Position numbers and translations under genes: made by a program. From an uncultured Coriobacteriaceae bacterium (lineage in GTDB: Bacteria; Actinomycetota; Coriobacteriia; Coriobacteriales; Atopobiaceae): a DNA stretch of 64,000 bases. The notes under the pieces were generated by a model, which ran no database searches, was not told where the DNA came from, and saw only the letters and a list, made by a program, of their open reading frames with translations. Below are positions 1 through 6,705 of this stretch, piece after piece. The stretch spans positions 38,570 to 102,569 of the forward strand of contig CADAUA010000012.1 in NCBI GenBank assembly GCA_902791035.1, in the 5' to 3' direction. How positions within the stretch are numbered: position 1 is the stretch's first letter; the number at the start of each line of letters is the position of its first letter.

Positions 1-448
1 CAATCTGGCCGTTGTTGAGGGCGTCGATCAGACCGTCCCAAGCCAGCTTGACGGCCACGGGCGTGCGGCCCAAGCCCTCGCCCACCTTTTTCGCGACCTG
101 GACGTCGTAGCCATCCGCATACTGGCCATCCATGCCGTCGATGGGGATGGTGTAATCGGTCTTCTCGGTGGTCTGCCAGTTGTAGGGAGCGTAGGCGGCC
201 TCCATGCCCACGCGCAGCTCGTCCGAGGCCTCGGCCGAGGAGTCAGACGAGGCGGCAGAGTCGCTGGATGCGCTGGAGTCCGAGGTTCCCTCGGAGGCGG
301 GGCCACAGCCCACGAGCAGGGTCACGCCACCGGCGGCAAGCGCGGTGATGCCGGAGAGACGAAGGAAGTCGCGACGCGTGAGGCGCTTGGCGCCGCCCCC
401 ACTGATAAGAGAGTCCTGCTGGTACGTTCCTGTGGTGGGGTTCTTCAT
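1..448 (-). CDS. Amino-acid-type ABC transporter substrate-binding lipoprotein, partial
   Basis: Extracytoplasmic binding protein of an ABC importer; only the first 149 codons lie in the window. Arg25-Arg26 in TRRDFLRL form a twin-arginine-like motif, followed by a hydrophobic segment and a lipobox ending LLVGC with Cys48. A Ser/Ala/Glu linker follows. The mature part opens with ELRVGMEAAYAPYNW, the usual first strand of family 3 (polar amino acid) binding proteins, and continues to the window edge. ATG at 448 is preceded by GGAG. The permease and ATPase would be expected to the left, out of view. The class is fairly sure; the substrate cannot be told. Confidence 0.85.
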   Translation of the reverse strand, partial: MKNPTTGTYQQDSLISGGGAKRLTRRDFLRLSGITALAAGGVTLLVGCGPASEGTSDSSASSDSAASSDSSAEASDELRVGMEAAYAPYNWQTTEKTDYTIPIDGMDGQYADGYDVQVAKKVGEGLGRTPVAVKLAWDGLIDALNNGQI

Positions 449-565
449 GGCGTTCTCCATTCCCTGTAGACCTGCTTCCCCTTTCGCGTCGCGCAACCGG
501 AGGGGACCCATTCCCCTCCCCCTTGCAACCTAATGCGAGAAAGTTACGGACGTTGGTGCGCATGA

Positions 566-585
566 TATGCGCTTAATCGCGCATA
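566..585. promoter_or_regulatory. Palindrome upstream of the binding-protein gene
   Basis: A perfect inverted repeat, arms TATGCGC and GCGCATA around a 6-base AT-rich centre, lies about 120 bases upstream of the lipoprotein start. A further GCGCAT-like half-site is adjacent at 557-563. The position fits an operator for a regulator of the transporter. Only the symmetry is seen; the regulator is unknown. Confidence 0.35.
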
Positions 586-663
586 AGAGAAACCATCCAC
601 TGTTAGGTAACAGCAGCGTAACCCGCGCTGGGGGCTGCCCGGGGCAGCCCGGGGCAGCCCCTC

Positions 664-834
664 GCCGGGGCTAAGCGGGCGATCCTTCCCGGCCTGGGAA
701 ACCCGGGACGGTTAGCCGGGGCTAAGCGGGCGATCCTTCCCGGCCTGGGAAACCCGGGACGCTTAGGCCCACCTAAGCGGGCGATCTTTCCCGATGGGCA
801 GAAACGGATGGGCAGAAAGGGATGGGCAGAAAGG
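664..834. repeat. Two nested tandem repeats in a non-coding gap
   Basis: A 47-base unit starting GCCGGGGCTAAGCGGGCGAT occurs at 664-710 and again, identical, at 715-761 (period 51). A degenerate third start follows at 761-795. Directly after it a 14-base unit GATGGGCAGAAAGG is repeated three times at 793-834, the first copy with one change. The 430-base gap between genes (449-878) holds no other recognisable feature apart from the palindrome at 566-585. The CTAAGCGGGC core resembles the arms of the inverted repeat at 4657-4710. Confidence 0.85.
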
Positions 835-878
835 GAGCACCCCTTCCCGCGCAAGCCCCCTCCCCCAGCGGGACTTGG

Positions 879-1088
879 CTAGCCCTCCTCGAGCCGTCGC
901 GCGAGGTCGCGCTTCTCCTTGCGTCGGTTGTACTTGGTGTCCCCGTGCACGCCGCCCCGACACACCCAGCCGTCTACATACGGCATGCGCTTGAGCGTCA
1001 CGTCCACTCCGTCCATGTGGAAGACGGTGTTGCCGCTCCCCCTGAACTGGTCGTCCACCTTGGACTTTGCATGCTTGCGCCTACCCAT
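879..1088 (-). CDS. Small basic hypothetical protein
   Basis: A 69-residue protein not recognised as a member of a named family. ATG at 1088 is chosen because GGGGAGGACTTC precedes it; a longer in-frame reading from 1283 has no ribosome site and low-complexity content. The sequence begins MGRRKHAKSKVDDQF and ends with a Lys/Arg-rich stretch (RRKEKRDLARRLEEG). It is therefore basic at both ends, with a short central beta-like part holding a single Cys. There is no signal peptide or membrane segment. Basic ends suggest nucleic-acid or ribosome contact, but that is inference. It follows the 2-hydroxyacid dehydrogenase gene in the same direction at a distance of about 215 bases. Confidence 0.6.
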   Translation of the reverse strand: MGRRKHAKSKVDDQFRGSGNTVFHMDGVDVTLKRMPYVDGWVCRGGVHGDTKYNRRKEKRDLARRLEEG

Positions 1089-1304
1089 GAAGTCCTCCCC
1101 TCTGGGTATGGATTGATGTCGCACCGGGGCCGGTGCGACACTCGATGGAGGCAGCATCGTCCCTGCGGACATCATGTGTTTGCTGATAGTGATGGATTGG
1201 CCCGGACGCCAGGTACCGACTGGCCGCCCGCGAGAAGTTCCTTCGGCGATGGGCACCCTAGCACGCCTGCGGATAGCTTGCAAGTGCCGCGATTGGATAC
1301 CCCC

Positions 1305-2273
1305 CTACGCGACCTCGTTCACGGGGTCCTCTGGTCGCAGGCCGTGCAGCGCGTCCACCGCACCCTTGATGGCGCGCAGGCGCATCTCGTGGAAGGAGTC
1401 CGCGCTGTGGTAGGCGCAGTGGGGTGTCACGACACAGTTCTCGAGGCCGATGAGGGGGCTCCTGCCATGGACCTCGTCGCGGATCACGTCCACGGCCGCC
1501 GCCCGGATGGTGCCGCTGAGGAGGGCCTGCGCCAGGTCCTCCTCCACCACGCAGCCGCCGCGCGCCGTCTGCACCAGGAAGGCCGTGGGCTTCATGAGCG
1601 CGAGGGTCTCCCTGCGCACGAGGTCCTGGGTTGCGGGCACGAGCGGGCAGTGCAGGCTCACCACGTCGCTCGTGGCAAAGAGCTCCTCGGGCGTCTCGAC
1701 CTTCTCCACGCCAAAGCCTGCAAGGAACTCGGCCGACTTGGTGGGCGCCCAGGCAGCCACCTCCATGCCTATGGCCTGGAGCATGGGCGCAAGCGTCTGG
1801 GGAATGGAGCCGAAGAAGACAAGCCCTGCCCGCTGGCCGCGCGGGCGCGGCGGCTCGTAGCCGATCATGTCGTCCCACACGCCGGCACGGACCTTGTCGT
1901 CGAACCAGGTGATCTTCTTGTACAGGTCCACGATCAGCCCCAGGGTATGGAGGGCCACGTCGTAGGTGCAGTAGCCGGGCACGTTGCACACCCAAATGCC
2001 TGCGGCGGTCGCGGTCGGCACGTCCACGTTGTCGAAGCCCACCGACATCACGGTGATGGCACGGAGGCCCGGATGGGCGGCGATCACGTCCGAGTCGGCC
2101 CGACCCCACTCTATGGAGAGGGCATCCACCCCGTCGAGCGTCCCCGGCTCGGGCAGGCCGTCCGACCCGCGCGGCACCAGGCACAGCTCGCAGTCGTCCA
2201 CGCCCAGCTCGCGCAGGATGTCGTAGTCCGTCTCGAGCGGCTTGGATGAACCCATGATGCCGATGCGATACAT
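1305..2273 (-). CDS. D-isomer-specific 2-hydroxyacid dehydrogenase family protein
   Basis: NAD(P)-dependent interconversion of a 2-hydroxyacid and a 2-oxoacid, or a related CtBP-like role; cytoplasmic, 322 residues, normal length. Catalytic-domain hallmarks are present: TARGG with the substrate-binding Arg near residue 242, an acidic residue in DVIRDE near 270, and TPHCAY with the catalytic His near 289. The Rossmann glycine motif is unusual. Where relatives have GxGxxG, this one reads FFGSIP (about residues 151-156), so the first and third glycines are missing and cofactor binding may be altered. It lies 61 bases downstream of the broken aminotransferase and probably shared its transcript, suggesting a role in amino-acid breakdown. 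The substrate is not predictable. Confidence 0.85.
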   Translation of the reverse strand: MYRIGIMGSSKPLETDYDILRELGVDDCELCLVPRGSDGLPEPGTLDGVDALSIEWGRADSDVIAAHPGLRAITVMSVGFDNVDVPTATAAGIWVCNVPGYCTYDVALHTLGLIVDLYKKITWFDDKVRAGVWDDMIGYEPPRPRGQRAGLVFFGSIPQTLAPMLQAIGMEVAAWAPTKSAEFLAGFGVEKVETPEELFATSDVVSLHCPLVPATQDLVRRETLALMKPTAFLVQTARGGCVVEEDLAQALLSGTIRAAAVDVIRDEVHGRSPLIGLENCVVTPHCAYHSADSFHEMRLRAIKGAVDALHGLRPEDPVNEVA

Positions 2274-2290
2274 GGCGCCCCCATTCGAGT

Positions 2291-2321
2291 GGCGGGGCGA
2301 AGCCCAAGCCTTCGCCCCGCC
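2291..2321. terminator. Intercistronic hairpin
   Basis: Perfect 12-bp stem, arm GGCGGGGCGAAG at 2291-2302 and its complement at 2310-2321, with a 7-base loop. It lies between the aminotransferase remnant and the downstream dehydrogenase. There is no T-tract on the minus strand, so partial termination or mRNA stabilisation are both possible. Confidence 0.6.
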
Positions 2322-2334
2322 AGGTCCTTTCTGC

Positions 2335-3577
2335 CTAGTAGCCCAGCTCGCACATGGACTGGTCCAGGATGCCCACGCCCTCGTCGATGATGTCGGGCGT
2401 CACGTTGAGCGGCGTGGCAAAGCGCATGCCGTTGCCGTGGACTCCGCAGTTGAGGGTGATCATGTGGTGCTCCAGGGCCTTGGCCTTCACGGCGTCCCAC
2501 ACCTCGGGGGCCGGCGTCCCGTCCTCGTGGTCGAACTCGATGGCCCGCATGAGGCCGATGCCGCGGGCGTCGCCCACCACGGGGTGCCTGGCCTGGAGCT
2601 CCACCAGCCTCTGGCCCAGGTAGGCGCCCACGGCGTTCACGTTCTCCAGGATGTGCTGGCGCTCGAACTCGTCGAGCACCGCGTTTGCCGCGGCGGCACA
2701 CACGGGGTTCCCGCCAAAGGTGCCGCCGTGCATGCCGGGCAGCCACTTGCTCATGATCTCCTCGGTGGAGATGGTGGCGCTCATGGGCATGCCGCCGGCG
2801 ATGGCCTTGCCGCAGCATCTTGCCCGTACGGCCCCAGCCGGACTGGATCTCGTCGAAGATGAGGAGGATCCCGTACTTGTCGCAGCGCTCGCGCACGCCC
2901 TCCACGAAGCTCTGGGGCGGCACGAAGTAGCCGCCCTCGCCCTGCACGGGCTCCATGATGATGCCGGCCACCTCGTCTGGCGCCACCAGATACGAGAAGA
3001 GCTTGTCTATCTCGCCCAGGCAGTAGGCGGAGCGCTGCTCCGCGTCGAAGCCGGCGGGGCAGAGGTCCTTCTGCGGGTAGGGAGCAAAGTAGATGCCCGG
3101 CACGCAGGGTTGGTAGGTGTGGCGGTACTTGGAGTTGGAGCCCGTCACGCTCATGGCACCCATGGTGCGCCCGTGGAAGGAGCCCGTGAAGGCGATGATG
3201 CAGGGGCGCTTGGTGTAGGCACGCACCAGCTTGAGGGAGGCGTCAGTGGCCTCGGCTCCGCCGTTGGCAAAGAGCGTGCAGCCCAGCTCTCCGGGGGCGA
3301 CCTCGGCGATGCGCTCTGCCAGCCGCAGGGTGCTGGGGAAGTTCACCATGTTGAAGGAGCCGTTGATGAGCTTGTCCACCTGCTCCTTGATGGCATCCTG
3401 GACGGCCTTGTTCCCGTGGCCAAGGGCGTTCACGGCGATGCCCGACACGAAGTCCAGGTACTTCTCGCCGTTGACGTCCCACATGTAGGAACCCTCGCCG
3501 TGGTCGATCACGAGGTCGGTCGACTTGGCGAGCGCAGGGCTCAGGTACTGCTTGTAGTCCTCGAAGCGCATGGGCAT
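2335..3577 (-). pseudogene. gabT: Class III aminotransferase (4-aminobutyrate type), frameshifted by an internal deletion
   Basis: PLP-dependent transfer of the omega-amino group of 4-aminobutyrate or a related diamine/amino acid. The first reading frame runs from ATG 3577 (AGAAGGG upstream; MPMRFEDYKQYL) through the cofactor region (SFHGRTMGAMS) and DEIQSGWGRTGKM, then goes out of frame near 2815. The family continues in another frame from GKAIAGGMPMSATIS to the stop at 2335. In intact relatives some 13-16 residues, including the conserved PD before the catalytic lysine, separate GRTGKM from GKAIAGG. Here they are virtually adjacent, so about 40-46 bases are missing. The catalytic Lys (GKAIAGG) survives but in the wrong frame. 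Either a real pseudogene or an assembly error; the rest looks undecayed, so the lesion is recent. Confidence 0.85.
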
Positions 3578-3962
3578 GACATGGTCCCTTCTGCTTGAGG
3601 AGCCGGAAGGCCCAGGCGCCACTGAGACCCTGGCACCGCCGGCCCCGCATCCGCACTACTTGAGTGGGATGTTACTTTTGGGGGTTTGCGCACCCGTTGC
3701 CCTCGCGTTAGGTGCGAAACACGGAGGGGATTCCGGATTGTTTCGTGCGGGAAGGCAAACAAGAACGGCATGGATGGTAGTAACCACCTGTGTCGTATTG
3801 GATGCCGCCCGCACGTTGATGCATCATGCGGCCAGAGCCCGCCCAGGCAGCCGGCTGGGCGGCCGGGCCGTCGCGCGCCGCGACACGCAGTGGACACATG
3901 CATGCGCTATCGTGGCACCTCGCACGGCAGGGCACGAAGATGCTTGGCGAGGAAGCGGGAAC
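3578..3962. other. Divergent intergenic region without recognisable features
   Basis: 385 bases between the minus-strand aminotransferase and the plus-strand C39-like gene. It should hold both promoters. No convincing -35/-10 pair, hairpin, repeat or small gene with a ribosome site was found. Confidence 0.5.
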
Positions 3963-4613
3963 ATGACGGACGAGACCATGACGGACGAGAAGCCCAGGCG
4001 GATCAGCCACTGGTACTGCCAGGACGCCTGGCCGCAGAAGCTCCTCGTGGACAACCCGCTGGACACCCTGGCCCTCGAGGGATGCGGCCCCTGCTCGCTC
4101 GCCCACGCCCTCATCCTGCAGGGCATCGACGTCACGCCCCCCGAGGTCGTGGATGCCCTGAACGAGGTCTTCCCGGACGGGAGCTGGACCGGCCACTACC
4201 GGGGCACCCTGAACGACCACCTGGGACCCGCTGCCGAGCAGGCCTACGGCTGCCACTACCTGCAGCTCTGGCCACAGGTGGATGCGGGGCCTGACGCTGG
4301 GGGCAAGGTCTTTGCCGCGGTCTCGGACGCCCTGCGGCGGAGTCGCTGCGTGATCGTCTCGTCCCATGGCGAGGGCATCTTCCGCGACAAGTGCGGCCGG
4401 CCCTACACGTCCATGGGCCACTACGTGTGCTTCTATGCGATCGACCCGGACGGTACCTATGTGGCGGCCGACTCCTCCGACCTCAAGGCGCCCGATGGTG
4501 TCCCCTACGCCACGGGCGCGGCCCTCTACTCCCCCGACGCGGCCCGCACGCTCTTCTCCGTGGCGGTGGCGCACCCGGAGCGCCACGAGGTCGTTGCCGT
4601 CTGGCACGGCTGA
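3963..4613 (+). CDS. C39-like cysteine peptidase family protein
   Basis: 216 residues with the layout of C39-like (papain-fold) peptidases: LEGCGPCSLAHAL near residues 37-49 supplies the nucleophile Cys in GCGPCS, MGHYVCFYAI near 149-158 the His, and YVAADSSD the third polar residue. Relatives cut peptide leaders or act as bacteriocin-type proteases. There is no signal peptide, membrane segment or ABC-transporter domain, so it looks cytoplasmic and free-standing. ATG 3963 follows GAGGAAGCGGGA. A longer reading from 3570 has no ribosome site. No peptide substrate or transporter is adjacent. Family moderately sure; substrate unknown. Confidence 0.7.
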   Translation: MTDETMTDEKPRRISHWYCQDAWPQKLLVDNPLDTLALEGCGPCSLAHALILQGIDVTPPEVVDALNEVFPDGSWTGHYRGTLNDHLGPAAEQAYGCHYLQLWPQVDAGPDAGGKVFAAVSDALRRSRCVIVSSHGEGIFRDKCGRPYTSMGHYVCFYAIDPDGTYVAADSSDLKAPDGVPYATGAALYSPDAARTLFSVAVAHPERHEVVAVWHG

Positions 4614-4656
4614 GAAGGTACCGCCCGTCCGGCTGCGCTTCCGGCAGCGGATGGTC

Positions 4657-4710
4657 CCCGCTAAGCGTCACTGCTTGCACAAGCCCAAGCTTCTTGCAAC
4701 GCTTAGCGGG
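4657..4710. repeat. Inverted repeat downstream of the C39-like gene
   Basis: Perfect 12-bp arms, CCCGCTAAGCGT at 4657-4668 and its complement at 4699-4710, with a 30-base loop, 44 bases after the C39-like stop codon. No T-tract follows. The arm shares CTAAGCG with the tandem repeat at 664-761, so it may belong to the same repeat family and serve as the 3' end of the transcript. Confidence 0.6.
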
Positions 4711-4749
4711 TGGTAGGAGCAGCAGGTCGTAAACCCATTGGGAGCCACC

Positions 4750-4908
4750 ATGGAGGCAGTTGATAAGAGGGCATATATCGCGCCAGGCGCCCAGGTCGTG
4801 GGCGATGTGGAGCTCGGCGCCAACCGCCGGACTGCCGCGACACACGTGGGGCACGCCCGCCTGGCCCTGGCGGACGGCCCGAATCCGGGTCCGCTGCCTA
4901 TCGAATAA
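4750..4908 (+). pseudogene. Remnant of a gamma-carbonic-anhydrase-like hexapeptide-repeat gene
   Basis: ATG 4750 has a GGAG-like site in front and opens a 52-codon frame. Residues 8-26 (AYIAPGAQVVGDVELGAN) match the first left-handed beta-helix turn of gamma carbonic anhydrase/hexapeptide-repeat proteins. After Asn26 the sequence loses all repeat character and stops. Full-length relatives have about 170-200 residues with three metal-binding His, none of which is here. I read it as the 5' stub of a deleted gene. The resemblance rests on about 18 residues, so confidence is limited. Confidence 0.45.
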
Positions 4909-5012
4909 CGGACATATCTTCTGTACGTCTTAACGCGTCAGGCCTTCTACCTGCGGGTTCTTCCCCTGCGATCCCATGGCTCGGCCCGCTGGCCCAACTT
5001 CTGTGCGCTATT
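4904..5012. repeat. Palindromic intergenic element, diverged copy
   Basis: About 109 bases bounded by imperfect terminal inverted repeats: AATAACGGACATATCTTC at the left and CAACTTCTGTGCGCTATT at the right, both close to a consensus AATAACGGACAtAAGTTG. The element at 59951-60041 has better-preserved ends. There is no open frame inside. The form fits a MITE-like or REP-like element. Its left end overlaps the stop codon of the remnant at 4750-4908. Confidence 0.55.
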
Positions 5013-5228
5013 TCGGCTCGTGCGCCCCGCCATGCGGGGCATCAACTTCCGCCCGCTAGCTCGAGCCCCTCCACCCCATTTCCCCACATCATCCTGTGCA
5101 GCCCCTGGCCACCCGGAAGTCGGCTATGAAGATGATGTGAAATACATTCGTAACACGCTTGAAACACTACACTCTTCTCCGGAAAACAAAGTCACGCTTA
5201 TGCGTTGGAGTTTCTGGAGGGGTTTCGA

Positions 5229-5411
5229 ATGCTTTTTGACATCTTTCACGCCACCAAGGACGAGACCAAGGTCCTGCGGACGACCGGCCGCATCGACAAG
5301 GGCATGAGCGACTATCGCCGCATCGAGTACGCCAGCGAGTGGGAGGCCGACTACCGCACCCGCCCGGTTCTTCCCCTCACCTGCGACGCCCGCATCCGCT
5401 TTGGCATGTAA
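5229..5411 (+). CDS. Small hypothetical protein (60 residues)
   Basis: Family not recognised. ATG 5229 is preceded by GGAGGGG at good spacing. A second in-frame start 24 bases upstream overlaps that site and is less likely. The protein begins MLFDIFHATKDETKVL, is rich in Arg, Asp, Glu and Tyr, has one Cys, and shows no signal peptide or membrane segment. It stands alone between two repeat-rich gaps and is followed by a proper terminator, which supports a real transcript. Its function cannot be told. Confidence 0.6.
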   Translation: MLFDIFHATKDETKVLRTTGRIDKGMSDYRRIEYASEWEADYRTRPVLPLTCDARIRFGM

Positions 5412-5425
5412 CGGGCACTAGGAAC

Positions 5426-5454
5426 GGGCACTAGGGGGTACTCCCCTAGCGCCC
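5426..5454. repeat. Palindromic repeat, GGGCACTAGGGG family
   Basis: Inverted repeat with arm GGGCACTAGGGG and a nearly perfect complement (CCCCTAGCGCCC), with a GTACT-type centre, directly downstream of the small gene. A partial extra copy of GGGCACTAGG precedes it at 5413-5422. Related copies lie at 6617-6705, 42384-42420 and 55954-56013. Confidence 0.8.
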
Positions 5455-5468
5455 ATGCGACGACTCGG

Positions 5469-5501
5469 GAGCGGCTCCGCTACTGGCGGGGCCGCTCTTT
5501 T
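5469..5501. terminator. Bidirectional intrinsic terminator
   Basis: Stem GAGCGGC (5469-5475) pairs with GCCGCTC (5491-5497) and is followed by TTTT on the plus strand. It separates the convergent small gene and the ketopantoate-reductase-like gene. Confidence 0.75.
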
Positions 5502-5528
5502 CTTAGCTCGTGGACTTGCCTCGGAGCC

Positions 5529-6536
5529 TCAGTCCTCGAACTCGTCCAGGTTCTGGAAGCCCCAGGTGCGCTCGCCACGCTCGATCTCGTGCACGAGCCG
5601 CACCACAGTGTCGTTGCAGGGGGTGGGCACGCCGTGCTCGGCGCCCAGGCGGCACACCGAGCCGTTGATCGCGTCGACCTCGGTGAGCTTGCCATGCTCC
5701 AGGTCCTGTAGCATGCTGGCCCGCAGCCCCGCGTGCTTCTTTATGGCAAGGGGGATGAGTGCGAAGGACACGGCCTGCTTGACGGGGTTGTCATAGTCCA
5801 GGAGCTTGGCCACGTCGATGCCCTGGATAGGCTCGATCCTTATGTCCGCCGCCTTGGCCACGTCCAGACATTCCTTGATCACCCGCTGGAGCCACACCCG
5901 AGAGCGACGGTCGGCCGCCGCCTGGCCAAAGGTGCAGCCCATCACGGTGGAGACGCCGCTGAACCCGGCGTTCACGAGGAGCTTGGAGAAGCGCGCCCCC
6001 ATGAAGTTGCGCTCCATCTGCACGGGACACATCTTGGAGAGAAGGTCGCGCACCTGCTCGGTCTTGTATCCTGGGACCTCGGGCATGACACCCAGACCGA
6101 AGGACAGGCTGTCGGGCGCGCTCGTGAGCTCCGAGACGCCCGGCCCCCGGAAGGTGGCACCCCAGGCCACGGTGCAGCCGATCGTGCGGCTCGCCCCCAC
6201 GACGGAAGCCACGAGCGGCTCCGGCAGACCGTTCTGCAAGGTGACCACCACGCCGTCCTCCGCCAGCATGGGTTCAAGGAAGTGAAGGGTGCCCTCGTTG
6301 TCCAGCTGCTTGGTCATGAGGAAGACGACGTCGTAGGGGCCGTCCATCTGGTCGGGAGTGCGCGCGTCCACGGGCACGCTCATCTGCACGGTGCCCACCA
6401 CGGTGGCGCCTCGGTCCCGCATGGCCTCCACGTGGGCCAAGTTGTGGGTGACCAGCTGCACGGGCACGTCCGCCTGGCTGAGATATGCTCCCAGGATCGT
6501 GCCGAGCGAGCCCGCCCCACAGATAGCGACCTTCAT
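5529..6536 (-). CDS. Ketopantoate reductase family protein (ApbA/PanE)
   Basis: NADPH-dependent reductase of the 2-dehydropantoate 2-reductase family; cytoplasmic, 335 residues. The N-terminal Rossmann motif is CGAGSLGT (residues 6-13). The conserved Lys is in MTKQLDN near residue 75, followed by LQNGL, and FSKLLVNA carries the second catalytic Lys near 186. The C-terminal helical domain shows MLQDLEHGKLTEVDAINGSV, with the Ser and Glu of the pantoate site. True PanE proteins are usually about 290-310 residues. This one is longer and stands alone, so a related 2-oxoacid substrate is possible. ATG 6536 follows GGGGAGGAA; the upstream in-frame extension is repeat-derived. Confidence 0.8.
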   Translation of the reverse strand: MKVAICGAGSLGTILGAYLSQADVPVQLVTHNLAHVEAMRDRGATVVGTVQMSVPVDARTPDQMDGPYDVVFLMTKQLDNEGTLHFLEPMLAEDGVVVTLQNGLPEPLVASVVGASRTIGCTVAWGATFRGPGVSELTSAPDSLSFGLGVMPEVPGYKTEQVRDLLSKMCPVQMERNFMGARFSKLLVNAGFSGVSTVMGCTFGQAAADRRSRVWLQRVIKECLDVAKAADIRIEPIQGIDVAKLLDYDNPVKQAVSFALIPLAIKKHAGLRASMLQDLEHGKLTEVDAINGSVCRLGAEHGVPTPCNDTVVRLVHEIERGERTWGFQNLDEFED

Positions 6537-6616
6537 GCGTTCCTCCCCGTCGCGAGTGAAATGCCAACTCTCCACGCTAGCACGTCGAGAAGGCGGGCAC
6601 CAGGGAGGGGCGCGGG

Positions 6617-6705
6617 CACTAGGGGGTGCTGGCACTAGGGGGTGCGGGCACTAGGGGGTACTCCCATTCCACCCACCGGGCACTAGGGGAGTACCCCTAG
6701 TGCCC
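6617..6705. repeat. Cluster of GGGCACTAGGGG-family repeats containing the recQ stop codon
   Basis: Three tandem partial copies of GGCACTAGGGGGT (6617-6661) precede a perfect palindrome at 6678-6705, arm GGGCACTAGGGG around the 4-base loop AGTA. The stop codon of recQ (6697-6699 on the minus strand) lies in the right arm, so the repeat forms the last codons and 3' end of the recQ transcript. Confidence 0.85.
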
